Part shown: positions 1-4,874 of the stretch, piece after piece
How the letters are laid out: each line of letters begins with the position of its first letter
How positions within the stretch are numbered: position 1 is the stretch's first letter
Assembly (NCBI GenBank): GCA_051657745.1
Contig: JBOFLG010000098.1
Span: 1 to 5,316 of the forward strand
Reading direction: 5' to 3'
DNA from: JBOFLG01 sp051657745
GTDB taxonomy: Bacteria > Actinomycetota > Actinomycetes > Actinomycetales > Dermatophilaceae
DNA: 5,316 nt
Made by a program: the position numbers and the translations under genes
The notes under the pieces: generated by a model
Seen by the model: only the letters and a program-made list of their open reading frames with translations
Told to the model about the DNA's origin: nothing
Database searches by the model: none

Positions 1-123
1 TGCCTCACCTGCGAGGTCCGCGACGAATGCCTGGAGTCCGCTCTGATGAACGACGAGCGGTTCGGCATCTGGGGTGGTCTGTCCGAGCGCGAGCGTCGCA
101 AGCTCAAGAAGCGCGCCGTCTGA
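1..123 (+). CDS. WhiB-family iron-sulfur transcriptional regulator, C-terminal part (5' end outside window)
   Basis: The last 40 codons of a WhiB (Wbl) protein read from base 1 to a TGA at 121-123. Three of the four family cysteines are visible as CxxCx5C at window residues 1, 4 and 10; the first cysteine lies upstream of the window. These cysteines bind a [4Fe-4S] cluster in the family. The turn motif GIWGG, which contacts the principal sigma factor in characterised Wbl proteins, follows at about residues 27-31. A basic tail (RERRKLKKRAV) likely contacts DNA. Wbl proteins are actinobacterial regulators acting in the cytosol with RNA polymerase on development, redox and stress genes. The motif order is clear, but the subgroup cannot be fixed from 40 residues. 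WhiB2/WhmD-like or WhiB1-like are both possible, so no symbol is given. The reading frame stays open and repetitive after the TGA (see the 140-228 entries). Confidence 0.93.
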   Translation, partial: CLTCEVRDECLESALMNDERFGIWGGLSERERRKLKKRAV

Positions 124-228
124 CCCGACCGACCGGCCCGGCCGAGGCGTCACAAGAGCGGGCCGAGACGTCACAAAAGCACGGCGAGACGTCATCGCCA
201 GGTCGAACTGGTAGTCCGTCGTCTCTAA
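124..228 (+). other. Open in-frame extension of whiB beyond its TGA (possible readthrough or former tail)
   Basis: After the TGA at 121-123 the whiB frame stays open for 34 codons, to a TAA at 226-228. The encoded peptide is strongly basic, with three RRHK/RRHR heptads followed by a short end, QVELVVRRL. No start codon with a good ribosome binding site would open this stretch alone. If it is translated, it would be by TGA readthrough (the base after the stop is C, a leaky context in studied bacteria). Otherwise the TGA is a recent nonsense change or a sequencing error, and the tail is a remnant. A non-coding array with a chance open frame remains the default alternative. Confidence 0.3.
140..195 (+). 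repeat. Three 21-bp direct repeats, in the whiB frame
   Basis: The core GGCCGAGRCGTCACAARAGC occurs at 140-159 and 161-180 (18 of 20 identical). A third, partial copy at 182-195 keeps CGAGACGTCA. The period is exactly 21 bp, which is both two helical turns and seven codons. Each copy holds GRCGTC; copies 2 and 3 have the perfect palindrome GACGTC. Read in the whiB frame the copies give RRHKSGP, RRHKSTA and RRHRQ. The core differences (AGG/AGA, AAG/AAA, CAC/CAT) are all synonymous in that frame. The array could therefore be a translated basic tail, a remnant of one, or a phased protein-binding site upstream of a downstream start. Confidence 0.8.
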
Positions 229-231
229 CGT
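203..231 (+). promoter_or_regulatory. Weak candidate promoter before the small ORF
   Basis: TCGAAC (203-208), a 17-bp spacer, then TAACGT (226-231) fits a loose -35 with an actinobacterial TANNNT -10. It sits directly after the 21-bp repeats and would start RNA a few bases before the GTG at 244. The -35 matches the consensus at only about half its positions, so this could be chance. Confidence 0.2.
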
Positions 232-243
232 TTCGGGGTATAG

Positions 244-474
244 GTGGCGTGGTGGTTCGGCGACGAAACTGCGCATCTGATGCTCGTGGTGGAACCTCGA
301 TGCAATGTATGTCACGACCGGCTCGACGAGCTGGCCAGCCACCTCCGAGCCGCAGCTGCGCTGGCCGACCACGTCACCGGTGATCTCATCCAAGAAAGTC
401 TGCCGAGATCGAGCGGTTCGCCTCCGGCATCGGGGTCGGAATGCGATTCGATTCTCGCCTCCTCGACGGTCTGA
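244..474 (+). CDS. Possible small CxxCH protein, 76 aa, unrecognised
   Basis: This is a doubtful gene. A GTG at 244 directly follows an in-frame TAG (241-243), and GGGG at 235-238 is a weak ribosome binding site 5 nt upstream. The first 50 residues look protein-like: an aromatic start (MAWWFG), a CNVCH motif at about residues 20-24 that could bind metal or form a disulfide, then an Ala/Leu-rich helix (residues 25-50). The last 25 residues are Ser/Pro-rich and uninformative. I see no signal peptide, membrane segment or known family. The third codon positions are GC-rich, but less so than in the confident genes here. It lies 120 bp after the whiB stop on the same strand and ends 152 bp before the convergent SDR gene ends. 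It may instead be non-coding or decayed sequence. Confidence 0.3.
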   Translation: MAWWFGDETAHLMLVVEPRCNVCHDRLDELASHLRAAAALADHVTGDLIQESLPRSSGSPPASGSECDSILASSTV

Positions 475-626
475 TCTGGCCCGCACGGCGCGATACCGGC
501 AATGCGGCACGAAGGGGTGCGCTATGCAGCGTTCGAGTGCTGCGGGCTTCGGCGAGAGGCCGTGCAGCTGTTCGTGATGCGGTGCCTCCGCTGGAGCGAT
601 GTAGTTCGTGATCTCCAAAGTCGAGA
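475..626. other. Gap between the convergent small ORF and SDR gene; nothing clear
   Basis: Together with 124-243 this makes about 500 bp around the doubtful small ORF in which no confident gene is visible. Open frames here (for example 305-577 and 502-777 on +) are arginine/serine-rich shadows without ribosome binding sites. I see no tRNA, no insertion sequence ends and no strong terminator. A short hairpin (GCAGC 526-530 / GCTGC 539-543) is no better than chance. Confidence 0.5.
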
Positions 627-629
627 TCA
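609..629 (-). terminator. Weak hairpin at the end of the SDR gene
   Basis: Read on the minus strand, TGATCTC (629-623) pairs perfectly with GAGATCA (615-609) around a 7-nt loop. The stem begins exactly at the SDR stop codon. No T-run follows, which is common for actinobacterial terminators but leaves the call weak. Confidence 0.2.
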
Positions 630-1394
630 ATCGACGATCTGTCCGCATGTGATGTTCATCGCTGCTCCGGTGATGGCAGGGGCGCGGTCTGAGGCAATCC
701 ATGCTGCGGCTTGGGCGACCTCGGCGATCCTGGGGAAGCGCTTCAGCAACGTGCTCGCCCGCAACGTCTGCAGGTAGCCGGTGTCGGCAAGGCCTGCAGG
801 TTGACCGTTCGGGCCGAACGTCTCGGGCGAGCCTGCTGAGCGTAGCCAGCACACCCGCACCCCGCTCGGTCCCGTTTCAGCCGCGAGAGTACGCAGCATC
901 CCTTCGATGGCGCTGCATGCGGTGCCGAAGCCACCGACCAGTGGCAGCGCGAGACGGGATGGGGTCGCTGTCAGCGCCAAGATGACGCCGCCACCACGTT
1001 GCGTCATGTGTCTGGCGGCTGCGGTGGCCGTGATGAAGTGGGCGCGAACGCCGATATCGATCGGACGCAGGTAGTCGTCCAGCGCCATCTCCGTCAACGG
1101 CCGACCTTGCATGTCGGCCAGACTGATCAAGTTGAACGACACGTCTACCCCGCCAGTCCGGGCGATGATTGACTCAAGGTGAGCATCGACGCCTTCTGGA
1201 TCAGTCGCATCCAGCCGAGCGGCCTCGACGCGCCCGCCAACGGTTTGGATGCCGCTCGCCAACTCTTCAAGCGGCCCAAGAGACCGGCCAGCCAAGAAGA
1301 CATGTGCCCCTTCCTGCGCGAACACGCTCGCAACTGCGGAGCCAACGTGACCGGCACCGCCGTATAGAACGGCAGTCTTGTTCTCGAGCAGCAT
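627..1394 (-). CDS. SDR-family (short-chain dehydrogenase/reductase) protein with altered catalytic residues, 255 aa
   Basis: This is a classical-length Rossmann-fold SDR. The nucleotide-binding loop is YGGAGHVG (residues 11-18). The AGR at 35-37 places an arginine where NADP(H)-preferring members have one, and FNLIS (87-91) replaces the usual NNAG. The active site is unusual. Aligned with the Asn-Ser-Tyr-Lys tetrad I read Asp113, Thr143, Phe156 and Cys160 (segment GGFGTACSAIEG), so the catalytic Tyr and Lys are both absent. I recall related actinobacterial SDRs with a similar GGFGxAC segment, so this may be a subfamily trait and not decay. The start is the ATG at 1394, with AAGGAG at 1404-1399 four bases upstream. 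The open frame runs back to 1742 but overlaps the DinB gene in low-quality sequence. It is the last gene of the operon, 86 nt after DinB. Substrate is unknown; ordinary dehydrogenase activity is doubtful. Confidence 0.93.
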   Translation of the reverse strand: MLLENKTAVLYGGAGHVGSAVASVFAQEGAHVFLAGRSLGPLEELASGIQTVGGRVEAARLDATDPEGVDAHLESIIARTGGVDVSFNLISLADMQGRPLTEMALDDYLRPIDIGVRAHFITATAAARHMTQRGGGVILALTATPSRLALPLVGGFGTACSAIEGMLRTLAAETGPSGVRVCWLRSAGSPETFGPNGQPAGLADTGYLQTLRASTLLKRFPRIAEVAQAAAWIASDRAPAITGAAMNITCGQIVD

Positions 1395-1398
1395 GTCA

Positions 1399-1404
1399 CT
1401 CCTT
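1399..1404 (-). promoter_or_regulatory. Ribosome binding site fixing the SDR start
   Basis: AAGGAG on the minus strand, four bases before the ATG at 1394. It decides the start against the 116-codon upstream extension of the open frame. Confidence 0.85.
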
Positions 1405-1422
1405 GTTGAACTGAGTCTGTTG

Positions 1423-1444
1423 TGGTCGCTGCTGAAGTCGACCA
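1423..1444 (-). promoter_or_regulatory. Inverted repeat in the DinB-SDR gap (operator or hairpin)
   Basis: TGGTCG (1423-1428) and CGACCA (1439-1444) are perfect 6-bp arms around a 10-bp spacer, 28 nt before the SDR start. The spacing (arm centres 16 bp apart) suits a dimeric repressor site or an RNA hairpin that tunes SDR expression in the operon transcript. No convincing promoter was found in the 86-nt gap. A match of this size could be chance in GC-rich DNA. Confidence 0.3.
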
Positions 1445-1480
1445 ACGTCGTGCGGCTTGAGAGCGAGTAATCGCCTTCGG

Positions 1481-1981
1481 TCAGGTGAGCACGATCCTTT
1501 GGCGGCCGTCGATCAGTTCTCGAACGGCGTCGAGATGTCCGACGTGGACCGCTGTCTCGATGAAGGCATGCATCACGACCTCGCGGGTCGAGTTCAATCG
1601 GTAGTCGGCGGGGAAGTCCGTTGGCCACCACGCTGGTGGTGCATCGAGTTCGGCGTTGGTCAGGACGTGTTTGCTTCGGTTGGATTCCGCTATGTACAAG
1701 TCGAGCACGTCTGTGGCGGTCAGTCCGATCGGGAGGTTCCACCCGTTGTGGCTGAGGCTGTCGACCGCCTCGTGTTCACCGGCGATCGCGGCTCGATACC
1801 ACATTCGCTCGACATCGACGGCGAGGTGGTGGATCAACTGTGCGCACGACCAACCGGATGGCAGCACGGCACGTGTCATCGCTTCGTCATCAAGCCCGGC
1901 GACCGCGGTCAGCACCTGTTCGCGCAGCGCTCCGTGGAATCGCAGGAAGACGTTGACGTCATCGATCACGGCCGGCCTCAT
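1481..1981 (-). CDS. DinB-fold protein, DUF664 / mycothiol-transferase type, 166 aa
   Basis: This is a four-helix DinB/YfiT-fold protein. Visible hallmarks are GWSCAQLIHHLA (residues 43-54, giving candidate metal ligand His51/52), ERMWY (58-62), and the C-terminal block HAFIETAVHVGHLDAVRELIDG (138-159) with His146 and His149. That block closely matches DUF664 proteins, many of which are annotated as mycothiol-dependent transferases. The family binds a divalent metal with a His triad and is thought to transfer or conjugate a low-molecular-weight thiol in the cytosol; the substrate here cannot be read. The length is usual for the family. The ATG overlaps the sigma-factor stop as ATGA (1981-1978), and with no strong ribosome binding site upstream, translational coupling is likely. 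DinB proteins often recur near ECF and DGPF genes, which fits a stress or detoxification output. Confidence 0.9.
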   Translation of the reverse strand: MRPAVIDDVNVFLRFHGALREQVLTAVAGLDDEAMTRAVLPSGWSCAQLIHHLAVDVERMWYRAAIAGEHEAVDSLSHNGWNLPIGLTATDVLDLYIAESNRSKHVLTNAELDAPPAWWPTDFPADYRLNSTREVVMHAFIETAVHVGHLDAVRELIDGRQRIVLT

Positions 1982-3231
1982 CGCTCTGGGTCATTGCAGC
2001 CTTCAGTAGTTACGGAGCGAAGTTGTTCGAGCTCGTTCGCCCGGCGGGTCAGCGCCAGCCGTGTCGTGTTGTCGTCTGCTGTTGCGGCGGCACACCGAAA
2101 CAGGACAACGGCCCTGCCGACGTCGCCGCTCAACGCCGTCAGGTGACCCTCGGCTGCATCGAGCGTTGGCTGGTTGATGAGTTGGCCGTCGTTTCGCACC
2201 CGGCGCAGCAGGGCAAGACCTGCTGTTGGCGATACGCCGTGTCCGGTCGCGATTGCACGGTTCAGGCCGACGACCGGGTCCGGTCGAATCGCGTACAACT
2301 CGTCGTAGAGTCCGACGATCGTCGGCCAGTCGGTCACTTCCCACGACGACGCGATCGCGTGTTCGGCCGCGATCTTGGCCTGGATCGCGTAGGGCGCGCC
2401 CGACGCAAGGAGCGCGACGCGAGAGAGCCCTTCGGCAATCATCACCTGGTCCCAGCGTCTGCGGTCTTGATCCTCCAGGCCGATCAGTCCGCCGTTGGCG
2501 TCTCGGCGTGCCGACTGCCGGGCATGAGTGAGCAGGATCAGCGCAAGCAGTGCGTTCGCCTCGCCATCGTCGAGTAGCTCGGTCACCAGACGAGCAAGCC
2601 GCAAGGCCTCCCAAGCGAACGGTGGGTGACCCGCGGAATCGTGTCCGTCGGTGAATAACAAGTAGATGACCGCCAAGACTCCCGGCAGACGCTCGCCGAG
2701 CGCCGCATCGGTCGGCACCTCGTAGGGGATCCCGGCCTCAGCGATCTTCGCCTTTGCCCGAGTCAGGCGCCTGGTCATTGTCGACTCCTTCACGTGCAAC
2801 GCGCGGGCGATGGCACTCGTCGCGACGCCGCACACCGTGCGCAACGTCAGCCCAACCCGTGTCTCCATCGACAACGCTGGATGACAACAAGTGAACACGA
2901 GCCGCAGCCGATCGTCGGACAAGCCCAGATGGCCCGGTGGGGTCGAGGCGATCGTCTGGGTCAGCGTCGCAAGATCTGCGACCGCTGCTTGTGTCGTGCT
3001 GTGTCGCCGCTGCGCGTCGATAGCGAGGTTGAGGGCGACACGCATCAGCCACCCGCCAGGATTGTCGGGCACGCCGGTCTTCGGCCAACGATCGAGTGCC
3101 CGCGTGATCGCCTCCTGTGCGCAATCCTCGGCGAGCGACCAATCTGCGGTCCGAGCGAGGATCGCGGCCACGATGCGTGGATACGCGCCTGTGGCCGTCG
3201 ACTCGGCGGCAACGATCTCGCCGACGTTCAC
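1978..3231 (-). CDS. ECF42-type RNA polymerase sigma factor with C-terminal TPR-like extension, 417 aa
   Basis: Sigma region 2 spans about residues 15-80 (EDCAQEAITRALDRWP at 35-50; NPGGWLMRVALNLAIDAQRR at 57-76). Region 4 spans about 105-170 (DDRLRLVFTCCHPAL at 106-120, then a helix-turn-helix with TMTRRLTRAKAKI at 151-163). After GIPYEVP (167-173) comes about 240 residues of helical, TPR-like sequence with the family blocks IYLLFTDGH (189-197), LEDQDRRRWD (252-261) and LYDELYAIRPDPVVGLNRA (308-326). This layout is the ECF42 group (COG4941; the middle is probably DUF6596). In studied members the extension is needed for activity and no anti-sigma gene is present; none is seen here. The start is a GTG overlapping the YCII stop as GTGA (3231-3228). 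No ribosome binding site is visible, so it is probably coupled to YCII translation. It likely directs RNA polymerase to the YCII/DGPF promoter of its own operon. The signal is unknown. Confidence 0.95.
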   Translation of the reverse strand: MNVGEIVAAESTATGAYPRIVAAILARTADWSLAEDCAQEAITRALDRWPKTGVPDNPGGWLMRVALNLAIDAQRRHSTTQAAVADLATLTQTIASTPPGHLGLSDDRLRLVFTCCHPALSMETRVGLTLRTVCGVATSAIARALHVKESTMTRRLTRAKAKIAEAGIPYEVPTDAALGERLPGVLAVIYLLFTDGHDSAGHPPFAWEALRLARLVTELLDDGEANALLALILLTHARQSARRDANGGLIGLEDQDRRRWDQVMIAEGLSRVALLASGAPYAIQAKIAAEHAIASSWEVTDWPTIVGLYDELYAIRPDPVVGLNRAIATGHGVSPTAGLALLRRVRNDGQLINQPTLDAAEGHLTALSGDVGRAVVLFRCAAATADDNTTRLALTRRANELEQLRSVTTEGCNDPER

Positions 3232-3563
3232 TGTTCGAAATCGGCCAACGGACGCATCTCGATCCGACCGCGGCGAGCCATCGGATGACCCGCCGCCACC
3301 TTGATCGCTTCATCAAGGCTTGCGCACTCCAACAGGTCGAATCCGAAGATCACCTCCTTAGCCTCCGCGTACGGTCCATCCGACAACAACACCTCACCGC
3401 GACGCACCCGCACCGTCGTAGCCGTATCCACCGGCGCAAGAACATGACCCTGCAAGCGCCGACCGGCAGCGTCGTGCTCGTCGACCCACTCGTCAACATC
3501 GGGTAGATCGGCGGCGCTGTCGTCAGGCTCTGAATCAGAACAAACGAACATCATGTACTTCAC
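3228..3563 (-). CDS. YCII-related / DGPF-domain protein, 111 aa
   Basis: A small ferredoxin-like-fold protein of the YCII family. The N-terminus KYMMFVCSDSE is the usual first strand. LLSDGPYAEAKEVIFGFDLLE (59-79) carries the DGPF signature as DGPY (62-65), a conservative Phe-to-Tyr change. The C-terminal ARRGRIEMRPL (96-106) is also typical. DGPF proteins are the regular genomic partners and targets of ECF42 sigma factors; their biochemical function is not established, so none is assigned. The start is the GTG at 3563, because AAGGAG lies six bases upstream and the protein then begins at the conserved first strand. The open frame continues to 3629, but that adds 22 unconserved residues. It is the first gene of the operon and overlaps the sigma-factor start by 4 bp, implying fixed co-expression. 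Confidence 0.93.
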   Translation of the reverse strand: MKYMMFVCSDSEPDDSAADLPDVDEWVDEHDAAGRRLQGHVLAPVDTATTVRVRRGEVLLSDGPYAEAKEVIFGFDLLECASLDEAIKVAAGHPMARRGRIEMRPLADFEQ

Positions 3564-3569
3564 AGCAGG

Positions 3570-3575
3570 CTCCTT
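3570..3575 (-). promoter_or_regulatory. Ribosome binding site fixing the YCII GTG start
   Basis: AAGGAG on the minus strand, six bases before the GTG at 3563. It selects this GTG over the upstream ATG at 3629 and over the ATGs at residues 4 and 5 of the protein. Confidence 0.85.
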
Positions 3576-3601
3576 CAGAATCGCATCGACGACACCTTGA
3601 T

Positions 3602-3628
3602 GACGAACGGCACGGCCACAACCGGACA
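3602..3628 (-). promoter_or_regulatory. Candidate ECF42-dependent promoter of the YCII-sigma operon
   Basis: On the minus strand TGTCCG (3628-3623) is followed after 17 bp by CGTC (3605-3602), about 39 bp before the YCII start. From memory, the motif reported for Streptomyces ECF42 targets is TGTCGA at -35 and CG[A/T]C at -10; here 4 of 6 and 4 of 4 bases match. Position and spacing are right for a short leader containing the ribosome binding site. A TATCTT at 3641-3636 could be a separate housekeeping -10 for basal expression. Confidence 0.45.
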
Positions 3629-3731
3629 TCCTGCCAAGATAATTCTGCTCGTTCGGCCAACCAGCCGCCGTGGCGATGTGGAAGCTGGCAAGCTCAGTTC
3701 GGGCGTAACGTCAGGCTGCGACAGCAGCTAC

Positions 3732-3737
3732 TAGAGT
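3732..3737 (+). promoter_or_regulatory. Candidate -10 (TAGAGT) of a leaderless transcript for the 3744 gene
   Basis: TAGAGT fits the actinobacterial TANNNT -10 and ends six bases before the ATG at 3744. Transcription would thus begin at or next to the start codon. There is no ribosome binding site before this ATG, which supports a leaderless mRNA. No good -35 is visible (GTCAGG at 3710-3715 is the nearest). Confidence 0.45.
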
Positions 3738-3743
3738 CTCGGC

Positions 3744-4655
3744 ATGCTTGAGATCGTTGTAGAGACTGAGGAGGAGGAACGGTACGTCCGCCCTTCCGCC
3801 GATACCCTCGCCGAACTAGTCCTGCGCATTGGGGGTGTGGACGACCGGTACCTGGTCCTCCAGCGGGTGCCCGACCTGCCCGGTGTCTTCGCCCAGGTCT
3901 GGCACGAGAACGGCGGCGGTTACGGGGTTGAGCGCCGCGACGGCGACCAGCAGTTCCACACGACAGCCGACGGTCCGGAGGAAGTGATCGGGGCGCTCAC
4001 CGGTTGGGCCCGCCAAGAACCGTGCTGGGACAACGGACTGACATGGTCGCCGCTCGACCTGCCGCCCGCTCCTGAAGCTCCACCGTTGGATCTTGCCGAC
4101 GCCGAGCGTGAGCAGCTTGAGAACCACGTCCGCGAGGAACTGGCCGCTGGCTACGCCTCCCGCGCGCAGCTGGCCGAACTCGCTGAGGAGTTCCTAGCCG
4201 CCGATGATGTTCGGCCAGTCTCACGGGAGCAGGCGACAGCGTTGGCAGACAGGCTGTGGCTGGAACGGATCGCGCAGCAGCGCACGTGGCAGGGCGAGAC
4301 CGATCCTGAACGGCTCACCCGCGCGTTCGCCACCTTGCAGGAGAGCGGGATCACCGGCCGCGAGAACTTCACCTGTTGTCGCACCTGCGGCCAGGCGGAG
4401 ATCGGTGCCGAGGCCGGGCCGGGTGCGCGGGGGTTCGTCTACTTCCACAGTCAGTGCACGGAATCCGCTGCCGCTGGGCACGGGCTAGACCTGTTCTACG
4501 GCGGGTTCGACGGCTCGGCCGAGACCACCGCAGCCGTTGGTCAGGAAGTCGTCGCCGCACTCGAAGCGGCAGGCCTATCCGTCGTGTGGAACCGCGATCC
4601 CGACCGTGCGATTACCCTCACGCCACTGGACTGGCGTCGCCGGCTGGTGGGATAG
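3744..4655 (+). CDS. Uncharacterised DUF6891-like protein with Cys/His cluster, 303 aa
   Basis: The function is unknown. Residues 1-105 form an alpha/beta N-terminal region with repeated Trp and Gly (FAQVWHENGGGYGVERRDGD at 49-68; LTGWARQEPCWDNGLTWSPL at 85-104). A Pro-rich linker lies at 106-116. Acidic, probably helical sequence fills 117-205. The C-terminal domain has CCRTCG (211-216), GFVYFHSQCTE (230-240), GLDLFYGGFDG (247-257) and a final DWRRRL (296-301). Cys212, Cys215, His235 and Cys238 could bind zinc. This order resembles the family I believe Pfam calls DUF6891; where I recall HSQDTE in relatives, this protein has HSQCTE. There is no signal peptide or membrane segment, so it is probably cytosolic. 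The ATG at 3744 is chosen because a -10 element sits six bases before it. It is divergent from the sigma-factor operon across 180 bp, so a shared control region is possible but unproven. Confidence 0.88.
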   Translation: MLEIVVETEEEERYVRPSADTLAELVLRIGGVDDRYLVLQRVPDLPGVFAQVWHENGGGYGVERRDGDQQFHTTADGPEEVIGALTGWARQEPCWDNGLTWSPLDLPPAPEAPPLDLADAEREQLENHVREELAAGYASRAQLAELAEEFLAADDVRPVSREQATALADRLWLERIAQQRTWQGETDPERLTRAFATLQESGITGRENFTCCRTCGQAEIGAEAGPGARGFVYFHSQCTESAAAGHGLDLFYGGFDGSAETTAAVGQEVVAALEAAGLSVVWNRDPDRAITLTPLDWRRRLVG

Positions 4656-4781
4656 CAAAGCAGGTTGCACGACTACCTATCGCCGGCGTCTCCAAGTCCA
4701 CCCTGAGAGCACCTCCGCCGAAGCCTGTCGATGGCACCAAACAGGCACCGGATACACCAGTGCGATCGCGCTCCCGCTTTT

Positions 4782-4821
4782 CGCTACTACGGGACGGGTC
4801 GGCCGCTACTACGGGACGGGT
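4782..4821 (+). repeat. Perfect 18-bp tandem repeat upstream of the GT2 gene
   Basis: CGCTACTACGGGACGGGT occurs at 4782-4799 and again at 4804-4821 with no mismatch (period 22 bp). The period is not a multiple of three, so this is not a coding repeat. It ends about 40 bp before a candidate -10 element, a position suited to an activator or other upstream binding site. Recent local duplication by slippage is the simpler alternative. Confidence 0.85.
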
Positions 4822-4835
4822 GGGCGGGTTCGGGG

Positions 4836-4866
4836 TTGCCGCTGGTCGGTCGTGGGGGATTAGTGT
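4836..4866 (+). promoter_or_regulatory. Candidate promoter of the GT2 gene
   Basis: TTGCCG (4836-4841), a 19-bp spacer and TAGTGT (4861-4866, TANNNT type) precede the GTG at 4875 by 8 bases. The mRNA would be leaderless or nearly so. The spacer is longer than ideal. Confidence 0.35.
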
Positions 4867-4874
4867 GGTGCGCC

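Larger units (their letters stand above)
4656..4874. other. Intergenic region before the GT2 gene
   Basis: No gene is supported in these 219 bp; open frames crossing it are Arg/Pro-rich shadows. It contains an 18-bp tandem repeat (4782-4821), a G-rich stretch, and a candidate promoter close to the GT2 start. I see no clear terminator after the 4655 stop; AGGT/ACCT near 4661-4677 makes only a 4-bp stem. Confidence 0.5.

Noticed and set aside
27..383. 118-aa ORF overlapping the whiB end
   Set aside because: It lies in another frame of a clear WhiB sequence and is Arg-rich; the repeat differences change amino acids in this frame.
526..543. GCAGC/GCTGC hairpin as a terminator
   Set aside because: A 5-bp stem without a T-run is common by chance at this base composition.
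627..1742. 371-aa reading of the SDR open frame
   Set aside because: The extra 116 residues are Arg/Pro-rich, overlap the DinB gene, and the AAGGAG site fixes the start at 1394.
1457..2146. 229-aa plus-strand ORF opposite the DinB and sigma genes
   Set aside because: It is antisense to two recognised families and has no motif or ribosome binding site.
3228..3629. 133-aa version of the YCII protein
   Set aside because: The upstream 22 residues are not family-like, and a strong ribosome binding site sits at the GTG at 3563.
3638..3643. GATAAT as a plus-strand -10
   Set aside because: It matches TATAAT well but has no -35 partner and would give a 94-nt leader; the TAGAGT element next to the ATG explains the start better.
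4762..4769. GCGATCGC palindrome
   Set aside because: It resembles the cyanobacterial HIP1 octamer, but a single copy in high-GC DNA is expected by chance.
4656..4780. Remnant of a transposase or tRNA
   Set aside because: No translated frame matched a transposase motif, and no TpsiC arm or acceptor stem was found.
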